Notes under the pieces: generated by a model
Told to the model about the DNA's origin: nothing
Seen by the model: the letters and a program-made list of their open reading frames with translations, nothing else
Database searches by the model: none
Shown here: positions 50,201-61,900 of the stretch, in pieces
Layout: the number at the start of each line of letters is the position of its first letter
Position numbering within the stretch: the stretch's first letter is position 1
Made by a program: the position numbers and the translations under genes
Origin: Acanthopleura granulata
Taxonomy: Eukaryota; Mollusca; Polyplacophora; Chitonida; Chitonidae
Length of the DNA: 64,000 bases
Reading direction: 5' to 3'
NCBI GenBank assembly: GCA_016165875.1
Contig: JABBOT010000014.1
Coordinates: 12,373,394-12,437,393, forward strand

Positions 50201-53200
50201 TAATGGATTCTTTACCCTGGGCTACAATAGGCTTGGTGACCTCAACGTAACAACTGTATCAGGAAAGGTACACACGGTTAATGCATGTCAGTGTGTATGA
50301 GTGAATTAGTATACGTAAATGGGTAGCCGATTGAGTCAGTAAATTTTGCCATCCAGGCGAAGTGAAACGTAAAACGCACCTGTTTTAGTCTTAGGGTAAC
50401 AGTGCATAACGTTTGTGTTGTACAATGTGAAAGGAAACGTAATCATGCAAACAATTTTTTTCACATGTATTTTTGACAGTTTATTTCTTCGACGAATTCA
50501 TGTTTTCCCAGACGATACGGAGTGTCGGCCGACTAGATCGGTGCAACAATGAAAAGCTCCTATGTCACATCTATCGTTTCGGTCTCTCATTTACACTGTA
50601 TGCTGTTGTCTTTTATATTGTATTTCTGTTTAAAGCGGGATTCCGTTGGTGTACTAAGTATTGCCGAGCCTTGGTCCCTTTGCATTGTTTTCATGTAATT
50701 GCACATTAAATGTGATGACAACACAGTATTTTGAGTAATTCCAGACCAGTCACGTCTAATAAATTGTAATCAATATAACTGTATTTTTTTACGTAATGCT
50801 GCCTCAGTCATGGTGCTAGGGGTGTGCAAGTTATTACTTTTTAGAACATTTTTATGTTTAAACAGTTAGAATAAAACCCTAATTGACAAGACGCCGGGTT
50901 TCACCCCTTAAGTGTGATCATTTGTCAACTACTAGTATCAGACTGTCGTCCCTGCTTTGACTGTGCTGTAGTTTTTCACCTTTCTTTCTTTCTTTGTCCT
51001 TTTTTCAGACACCAGATGAGTTTGATGAGTTTTCCCGTGATCTGGTAGGAGACACACACGCCCTGTCTAATGCCATTCCCTACGCTTACGACGCTGTGTG
51101 GGCTTTGGCGCTAGCGTTGAACAAGACGTCGGGCAATTTGATTGACGAAACGTCGTTAGCGGACTTTACTTATAACAACACCGAGATATACACATCGCTG
51201 AAAAGAGAACTGGGATCTATTCACTTCGAAGGAGTTTCGGTGATAATTATTCGTGTATTTGATTTATATACACCGCTGTTGTAACGCTTAGCCGCAGTAA
51301 TCCCCACCCCCACCCCCCTTCCAATGACCAGGAAAATCACTATGTAATAACTTAAATTACAGGACATACTTATCTATAAACGAGTTTGAGAAACTGAATA
51401 AAAGACAGCGTATTGATTTTATTTAAGACGGACAACTTTTCTGTAAATGGGATATACCTGTATATGGTGTAAGGCATAAATCATGAAGCTAAGATGACTA
51501 AATTCTAGCAGATGATAAACTGCTAGACGGTAATAATGTATTCTAGAGGTCATTATTTTCTCTTCGGACCGTGGTATAATATAGTAACAAATTTGACCTT
51601 TAAGTAAACTTACGTGTAAAAATAGAATCATGAAACGTCAAAGTATACTGCATATTTGTCGAACATAATCATGCATGGTACCAACTAAATTCCAGCACTC
51701 GCGGATAACACTTGTCGAAAATAAGATATTCTGACAAATTCGCCAAATAATATGGAATATTGGATATCTTCAGACGGAAAAGAGTTACTGTATGTAGGAA
51801 GATTCCAGTGGCTAAGGAATTTTCCATCGGGTGGATCGCTGATTTGTTGTTGTAGACGAAAATAATTCATATTTCCCGCACTGGGACGAAATATATAATA
51901 ATCTCAATCGTTTCCATTTTTTTTTCTTTGCTGCCAAAAATCTGGTTTCAGTTTCCCAGAATCTGACGTTACACGCACTGGAATCAGTTTTGACGATATT
52001 TTTGTTGCCCAGAGTAAGAAATCTCAATTTCGACAACAAGTGTTGTCCGATCGCATTGAGCTGAAGAAATAAAGTTTATTCCCTTAGTAGAACTGTGGCT
52101 AACCGAGTCCTATAGCGGGAGCTGCAGCTAGCCCATGACCACTGTAGCACCATGCGCCATCTAGCGACGGTTTCCACAAATACCCTCTAAACCTGATCTC
52201 TGTGGTAGATGTAAACTATTTTTTAGTATGAAATGAAGTATCGATATTAATGAAGAGTATGCCTTATCTCAATAACTATATGTTTGGAACTTGCAACAAA
52301 AACGTGATAACTGTTCGGACCAAGTCCGAAATGGCAAACTGGCTTTTATGTTTCTTTTATAAAACTTGTACAACCACCACGCCATTTTAAAGGAAAATAC
52401 TATTTCATCAGTTACTAGCTCTTGTGTACGTATGTATTAGATGGATGCAATTCTATAATCTTACTGTTATAGATAAAACCGTGAAGTAAAATATGTCACG
52501 TAAACGTAAACCTAACATGCACAGCTTTTTCCTCCAATCATCATACCTAAGCTTGTAACCAGGCCGTAGGAAAAAAAAATGGTCAATATAACATGACGTG
52601 TTCTCTTTCCTTCACCCCAGGGTCCAGTTTCGTTCGGGAGTGACGGACGGAGGCTGGGGCCCACGTATCTGTTTCAAACCACAGGTAAGAGAGTTTGATT
52701 TCTATGTCGGATCGCCTTCCTTTTTGTCAAACCGAAATACAGGATAAGTTCTAGATCGGGTCATTCCAAAGACTTCAAAAATGATAGTTGTTGTTGCCTC
52801 GCCTGGCGCTTAGCACTTAGAGGTTAGAGCAAGAAAGCAGGATTGGTCTACCCGGTGTCAATGTAGTGTGACTGGATGGGGGGTCATGAGCATGGCTGGT
52901 GTCTTCGACATGAGGCTCCAGTGGGGGCAGCGACTCACCCTGGCACAAAAAGATAATTTTTATACATACTAAGGACTCCTCGTTGTTATATGGGTGAGAA
53001 ATTCTTAAGCGCGACGTAATATATTTTACAATTCACAATACTTGTTAGTACCTCAAATAATTTCACGTGAATTGGAAAGTTACTGTCGAACTGATGTCCC
53101 GGTTCAAACTCGAATGGCCATCATCGTTATCCAGTCAGATACTTTTCTGCCCGGTTTGGCAAAGAATTTATGCACGTAGTAATTTTCAAACGTGACAATC

Positions 53201-55918
53201 AAATATACTGAAAGCTCTTAAGCACGTGGTCGCCAAACATTACGATTTGAGTGAGGAAAAAAGGTGGCATAGACCACGCTATGTCCAGCTCCTGGCTTGT
53301 TGAGAGGAACGGTATGGTACGTGGAACAATAAAGTCCTCGTGGCCACGGGAGGATTAGTTCAGAGTACAATTGTTGGGGTGAGTCTGACCGTTTCCCTCT
53401 GGTCGTACGTCTTCGGCCACAGGCTGACTTGTTGAATGATCAAGAGATTTCGTCCTATTCAATCTCCATGACTGAACGCTCCATAAAGTACTTTGACATC
53501 ACGTCTTAACATGACAGCATGCCAACATCAGTTTGTTTATGTCGCTTTCATCCCCACCTTCAGACTGTCGAAAACTCTGTTTGATTTTACCTGCCATCGC
53601 CCGGCTGCGCTGACCAAGGCAGAAAGTGCAGTATACGTGAAGTGTCAGACTTGATGGAATGAAGATTTAAAGTCGGACATTTAATGCGAATATTTTCACC
53701 AGCAAAGCAAACAAACATATAGATATACACAGCATATAGTCTTCTCAGGAAACCTTTCCTTTGGCGTTAGTTGATAAATCCCGCCATAATTATTTCCTTC
53801 TGTCCCTTGAAATCAATATTCGTGAACTGTTTTCAGAGGATAAACTTACATAGGGAAATACTGGACTTGATAGTGATGTCACATATTTCTGTGTAATTAA
53901 TTGGTGTTTTTTACGCCACACTTAAGCACTTAAACTGCTGTGGTCAACCTTATGGTAAGGGGTAACTGGGCATATTCCGGGGAAAACCTCACGTCCAACC
54001 GAAAGTTGCTGGCAGACCTTCCCACCTACGGCGTCAACTCCCATCGACCGTATTATTGAGAGGTTTCGAAGTCAGTTGACTTCGCAGTAATGCTACATAA
54101 ATAGCTCTCATACTCTGTATGTTTTTTGTACTGTGTTCATGGATAAATCGTAACTCTGCCGGTGGACTAAGCATCCCTGACGCCTGGTTCCTTTGCATTG
54201 TTTTCATCTTAATGTTTGTTTTAAACTCTGCAATATTTAAAATTGAGTTTGACTAAGTTACGGTGTTAAGGGCCGTGTAAAGTGCTGCTATTTACGCACT
54301 TACATGAGCAGCTGGAATAAAACCCTAACTGAGATACCTTGGCAGGAGGCCGGACTTTACCGGTTCCATCTGACCATTAGCCATATCATTTGACCACACT
54401 GTCCTCCCTGCTGTGGTTTTACTTTTGTACTGTAATCTTCTGTAGTTTAGATACAATTGTAGTCTGAAATGCGGAGAGGATCACTCTCACTTTTGCTTTG
54501 TCGCTTTTTTGTCAGATGGGGAGACAAAAGTCGTCGCAACATACTATCCCGAGAAAGATCACTTTGTGTGGGACGTACCTCCGGACTCTATATGGCCAGG
54601 TAAGAACTATGGTGTTTTTTTATGATCTTAGAACTGAGTCAGCATAATTCGGACAGGGATATTTGTTTATCGTTTGTTTTGACACATTATTTTAGTCCAT
54701 ACATATAACGGCTGTTAGTCTCTGCATAGAGTCGATGTTCCACCTATAATATCTTAAAGTACGGTAAAGGCGAATACTGAATGCTGACTTCTAAATCAAA
54801 TCCTCTGAAAAGCAATAGGCAATGCTGGCGTCAGTGCCGAGTTCTTATTATAGATCTTAACCTGCACCTGATTCATTCAAGCAATGTAAATCCCCCACGC
54901 AGGAAAACAATGCTTCGAACGAACATCCACCAAGATTATATAAACAACAGCTTCCGTGTATTCTGTAAGCAAAATTTCGGGATAGATATTACTGCCCTCA
55001 TTTTTCGTAATCGGTAGCTGCTTAACGGGATTACGCATGCAGTCATTTAAAGAATAAATAGAAATTATGATCTGTGTGAATTGCTGCATAACGTAAAAGT
55101 CGTCCGACATCGTTGGAAATAGCTGACTACTTCTACTTGCAGCTAATTGTCCTCTTTTACAATGTATCTATCTATATATTGTAAGAGATCGTGATGCTAA
55201 TTTTATTGATTTAGCTGCATGGCCTGAGTGAATTCGACGTCGTGAGCTGTGATGTGGACACTTCGCTTGCTGTTACAGCTTTAAATATCGTTAAAAGAAG
55301 TTCGTGAAAGATTCAATGTTATCACAGTTATCAAACTGACAAAGACTGATTATCAACCAAAAAAAAAAAAGAAGCTGACTGGTGACCTCTGATCCTGTGG
55401 ATACACATCCAGACATGTCAGCGGTTGTATTTAACGATTCTACAGAGCAATAAAACCTTAACTCTCTTGACGTTTAATTGGGTGATGGTAGTTTTCCGAA
55501 TTTATGACCGTTTTATGTCAACACGGGGCTGGCTAAGTTTGGTTGTGTCAATACTAGTGTACTGAATCAGACGCTAGATGCAGTAGATAAGCGCCCTGGC
55601 GAGTGAATGTTGTCACGCAGTTTCTGTATTGATCGTCGTCAGCGCTCATGTCTCAGGTTTCATGCAAGAGTGCCTCGAATATAGAGTTAGTTAAACAATC
55701 TCCGGAGTCAGCTTTGTTTCAGTAAAACATACTTACTTGTCTTGGTTTCTAAGAGTTTGATTACGTGCCTTCATTACATGTCAAGAATTTCAGCATATGC
55801 CCGTCAGAGCCCAGTGACTATAACCGACAGTGATATCGTACAGGCCTAATGTTGATCATGATCGAAATACGCAGAATTGTTCAAGCGTTTTGGTGACGCT
55901 GGTCTGAAAATATTTCTT

Positions 55919-55959
<41 letters not shown>

Positions 55960-58900
55960 CACATTATGTCACAAAATCCCGGCTGGGTTTGTCAATCGCT
56001 ATGATACACGAGGAATTTTCGGACTCACTCGGCCTTGCTGACAGTACGTTTATGTTGACTACGCACATCTGGAGTAGTCTGAAGTTCTTTGTAAAGTTGA
56101 AAAGTTAGTCAGTATCATGCCAAATGTAGATGGTTTAGTCCGGGCCCTCCTGTTTACTCCATGTTTTTTTTCGCAAATCACGCCTTTGACCGATGTCACA
56201 GACACTTTAAGACTTTTCGCTAGACTGTTGCTCGCCTTTACCTCTGTGTCCGAAAACGGACATGCCGGCACCATTGTGCAAGAATGAAGATGATGAATGG
56301 TCGTTATCGGCTTCCGTATTAACGCGTTCCGAGCTGTGTTTTGGTGGTCTTGTAACATGTGCCCTCGTTGATGGATAGAACATTTTATGCTTAAAAGAAA
56401 GGGATAAACGGTATCCCCCTGCAATGTACATGTACTTTCATCCGAAGTTCTTTTAAAAGCTGTATAGTTAGTCAGTATCATGCCAAATGTCGAGGGTTTA
56501 CTCCTGGACTTTCGGTTTTCTCCATGAGTATTTTTTCCCGGCTTTGACCGATGTCATAGCCACTAAGTAGTCAATTTTAAACATATAATGGCGGTTTTTT
56601 TTCTGTTTTTTTTTAGGTAATTTGAACCTATGATATTTTCTCTGTATAAACAGACGCTTCGTGCCTTCATGCTAAAAGAAAAAAAAATGGCCAAATTCTG
56701 GTATAATCCCACAAAGGCCTCTTGTCGGTGTGACACAAAACCGTAACTGTACCTGCGTTGATGGACAATACATTTTACGCTTAAAAGAAAAGTAATAAAT
56801 GGCATCATACAGCAAACTTTCATTAGCATGCTTGCTGAGGACCTCATCTTTAAATCAATGTATGATGTTGCTTTTTTTTTTTTCGGTAACCGAGTCAGTG
56901 TTTGACCTACATTTTTCCCTCTGTGCACGTAGTAGCCTGGACTAGAATTCAGTTGCTCGTTCTCGAGGTTTTTGTGTTTACGAGTTTCGTGTCATTGTAC
57001 ACAGAGCCTACATTTTGGAAAGCTGTACCCATGTTGTAACATGTTTACGATCAAATCATCAAGAGTTTTCTTAACGTTAGTCCATAGATATGAGTGACGA
57101 AGTTAGACCTAGACGAAGTTTCGCAGTCATTTCATTTATGTCCACTTGAGAGCAATCTTTTCATTGGAGAGCAATCATATTTACTTTCACTCAGTTAGAA
57201 GGATTTTGTGGGATTTGGAGATATCGGCTTTCGTGTCATTCGACATACGTTAATTTATATTCCATTTTTCTGTACATATCACTTTGTGAGCTTGCGTTTT
57301 GGCACTTGCTATTTTGTTTGAGACGTTCTTTTGGAGCTTGTATAAACATACATCGCCAGCTCGGCATCACTGAGGCTATTGTCGGCCCGTCCGCCCAGTA
57401 AAATTGCCCCTTGCCGGGGAGATGGATATATACCATAGTCGGTGTACCGATCTTGTGTAAGGTCTATCGCTGTCTGAAAGCTGAACAAGCCATTTGTTCA
57501 TAATTTTTTTCCTCTCCGATTGTGGTGCTTTTATGTGCTTGTGGTTATTGATATACGCCTGCGGCGTGGCGATTCTCCGATAGAAGTGTCCTTATAAAAA
57601 CTGACAAATATTCCTTTCAGTTGTTACTATATGAACAAAAGATTCGCATCGTGTTTGCGTACTTATATGGACCACTGTATTGTATCGACAGTTAGCAGTT
57701 CCTGCCCATTGTTACAATCTGTTGGTATGTAACCATTAGATACAAATGTATACGTAGGTAGAAATCGACTGGAGTGAGTCAATATATTGGCACTGAGTAC
57801 ATAGTACTGATCTCAACTGAAAACATTTACAATTACATAGATTTGAAGTGTTGTAATTCCGGAAATGCAACGCATAGTATAATACTGATTTCGTGCTGGG
57901 ATACTTGGTACAAACATGCCGGTTATATAAAGGGAAAATTAGAGGTTGCGCTAGGTTGGCAAAACACATGTCCTTTCCATCCTTCCCTTTCTGTTCTGAT
58001 GGAATCAATTATTTATGAGTCTTGTCCCTAAGCATGCATACATCTGCATGGTATAGGTTTACGAACTAATATGTCAATATATCAATGTGTCAATCAATCA
58101 TTCAAGTTTACGAACTAATATGTCAATATATCAATATGTCAATCAATCAGTCCTTCAGTATCATTAATCAGCCAATCGATTTGTCTATTCGTCGTCCATC
58201 TGATCAATAATTTTGATGTTATTGCCAGACGGCCACACTCCTAAGGACAAGTTTACCTACATGGAATGGTACCCTCGACTGAGCACAGCCGCTGTGACTC
58301 TCATCCTCGTTTTCAACACTGTCGGTGTCATCTGTGCCCTTCTGTGCCTTGGATTTAACATTGCTTTCCGCACCAGACGGTAAATTGTGTAGTGGTGTGA
58401 CACAAGATGGTTTTATACACAATGTGGCAATGTATGCTTGGGTTTTACGTCGTAAAAACTGAGCAATTTTCCAGTCATGTGAGTTATATGATGACTATTA
58501 TATGTATATGACTGTATAACATGTCTTTTTGTGGCAGAGCCAGTCCATGCCACCTAAGTGCTGCCTCCACTAGAAGGTCATGCCAAAACACCAGACATGA
58601 CACCCAAGAAAGTCGCATTATACTGACACCGGGCCGCCCAATCCTGTTTCCTTGCTCTAAGCTCTCGGAGCTGTGCGCCAATTGAATGTGGCGATAAGTT
58701 CACCGGCCCATTTTTTCTTTAGCCACTCCATATTCTTTTTATTTCCAACTTACACATACGTTTCCATATATGTATTCTTTGTTTCAGACTTAATTGAGAT
58801 TTATAGCCAACGTGTATATCAATTTATTTATTTATTTATTTGATTGGTGTTTTACGCCGTACTCAAGAATATTTCACTTATACGACGGCGGCCAGCATTA

Positions 58901-61900
58901 TGGTGCGAGGAAACCGGGCAGAGCTCGGGGGAAACCTACGACCATCCGCAGGTTGCTGGCAGACCTTCCCACGTAAGGCCGGAGAGGAAGCCAGCGTGAG
59001 CTGGTCTCGAACTCACGGCGACCGCATTGGTGGGCGGCTTCGGGTCATTGTCCAGCGATAACGCGCTAACTGACTGAGCCTCGGGGGGCCTCTGTGTATA
59101 TCAAAAACAAATAGCAAAACATATTGCGCTGAGCTTACCTGTCTCCATGTGACAAAGGCTCTTTAATGTAAGCCTCTTTCTACATGTACGAAAGGTACGT
59201 GCAACTCCTGGGCGGTGTATTTATTTATTTATTTCATTGGTGTTTTACGTCGTACTTAAGAATATTTCAGTTATACAGTTTCGGCCAGCATTATAGTGGG
59301 AGGATGTATTGCAAATTTACAATACATTTGTGTACAAACGTTTCCTGATTCTCTCATCCTCCAGTAGACAAATGTCGTTGAAAAACAAACACCATAAGAT
59401 CTTGAGAAGAATTATACAATCCGGGTGTCAGTTTTATACACCACTCGATCTGTAGTCTGGCAGGTGAAATGGCGACGTAAGCGCTTCTGCAAGACTCACC
59501 TTACACTCTGATTTACACAAATGATGACAAAAGTGCGGAGAACATTTCTTATTGAAGAGTCTCGTTTGCTTTGCAGGGCAATAAAGATGTCGAGTCCAAA
59601 CATCAACAATCTAATCATCTTGGGCTCTATCGTCATGTACACCACGGTTTACTTGAACTCCGCCGAACTCTGGGACCGTCCCCCAGAGTATACCTCTAAT
59701 CTATGTATGGTAAGTGCAAATGAATGCGGCCAAACTGTGGGATCGTTCATCGGGTAACACCTCTTATCACTGTATGGTAAGTGTTTACTTGAATTCCGCC
59801 GAACTGTGGGACCGTCAGTCGGACTACACCTCTAATCTCTGTCTGGTGAATTTCGCCAAACTGTGGGACCGTTCCCCGAACTACACCTCTGTTCTCTGTG
59901 TGGTAAGTGTTTACTTGAACTCTGCCGAACCGTGGGACCGTCCGCCAGAGTATACCTCTAATCTCTGTATTGTAAATGTTAACCTAATTTCCGCCGTACT
60001 GTTCGACAGTCCACCGGACTATAAGTGTTTACCTGCACTCGGTCGAACTTTGGGACCTTCCCCCAGATTAGAGTTCTAATCTCTACATCGTAAGTGCTCA
60101 CTTGAACTCAGCCAAACTCTGAGACTGTCCCCGGACTACACCTCTAATCTCTGCATATTAAGTGTTAATCTGAATTCTGCCGAACTCTGGGACCGTTTCT
60201 CTAAACTACCTATCTGGACTTTAGATGGTAAGTGTTTACTTACATTTTGCCGAACTGTGCTAAAGCCCCACGAACTACACCTGCTACCTCTGCATATTAA
60301 GTGTGGCGCTACCATTAGAAATTCCCCAGTAAATTTCAGGTGGTAACATATGATGACTACTCACTGGGTTAATAGTACCCTTTGCGACCCGGTTGTCCAG
60401 TTTACATCAATTCAGGTCAATACCGTTGAAACTCAGCAGGCCATGCTTGCTTTCACCCACCGATGGTCGTCTTCATACTAATTAACCGTTCATTACTATG
60501 GTATATAGCAACATTCAAAGGTAAGTAAACTGATGGTAAACCGTACATTATCTGTAGGTTTTACCATAGTAATGGATATGTAGTGGCAAAGTTATTTTCC
60601 ACTTGTAATTTTAGTCCTCTGGGCTGTTAATAAAAAATTAATGATATACGATTACAATAACAGTGTTTCAACATTCAGCATGACTTTTCTTTATAAATTA
60701 ATTATTAGGCTGTGTGCGATTCCATGAGCTACGTGTCACAGCGGTGTAAATAAGCACATGCTTTAAAGTCGTATATGTCAACCAGTGTACAAAATGACGT
60801 TTCTTTTCAGGCACGTGTTTGGGTTACCTCCCTTGGATTCACTTTGTCTTTTGGCGCGCTGTTCTCAAAAACATGGCGGGTGCATATTCTCTTCCGAAAT
60901 TCTCGTCTAAAGCGGAAGGTACATATAGCAGTGTGTAACAATATACAGGCTTTTTACAACCTGTAACTTGTGATTTCGATCAGTCGATGGGACAAAATTA
61001 CAGAGCATTTAGAGATTTAAATATCTCTTCGAAACTGGAGTTGTAAAATGTTGAAAGAAAATAGTGCGTGACCGGAAGCAAAGACAATAGGTAATAATGT
61101 CAATACCTTATAGTTGCATCTATTCGGGAGGATAACATGGCTAACTTCGGGTAAATACGAATGTGAATATGAATTTGAATGTTATGAATTGTTTCTGCCG
61201 CATACCGTTTTTTTATATCTTTTTTGTTTATTTTTTTGTTTGCAGAAGGTGCGTGATGAGAAACTTTTCGGCTTGGTGGGGTTGTTGTTGCTGATAGACC
61301 TGGTTATTCTTATACCGTGGCAACTTGTCCATCCCTTAACAGAGGAGCACCTTAAATATGCTGAACAGGTGAATACTGTCCTATAAATTTTTTTTCAACA
61401 GAAGAAGGCACAATTTCCACTTATTTAAAAGAAAAGAACACATTCATACAACCTACAGCTTAAATGACAGAGCTATACAAACTGTGTGGAATACTATTTT
61501 TTTTTTTTTACATTTTTTAAAGGTTTCGTAAAAGAGACAAACTGCTTTAAACATCGTCATTTTTTGCAAAATCCACCTATTCAGGGCACATAGAAAGTCC
61601 GTCATGTTTTAGGCTTGTCCAATGAAAATCCTCCTTCCTCTCCTTTTGAATATTCATTGTGACGTCACTGTGCTTAAGGTTTACTCCTACCATTTAATTA
61701 ACGTGCATTTCCAGTCTCAGCTAAATATGTTCGTACATCGTGGTAATCGTGAATTTTAAAGTTCTGTTAAAGCCAACTCTAAAAAGGAAGAGTTTGAGAT
61801 ATACTAGAGGGCCACGGCATGCTTACATGCGCGGCTGTAGGCTGTAGGCTGCCAAAATGTGTCTGAATTGCGACGTCCTGAAGGCAGAGAGCACAACCTG

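Noticed and set aside
56059..56481. 140-codon minus-strand ORF
   Set aside because: It covers the tandemly duplicated intronic repeat, with no domain or start context.
59714..60079. 121-codon ORF with repeated LWDR...YTSNLC
   Set aside because: Not an independent gene. It is the shifted-frame reading of the duplicated exon 11 units.
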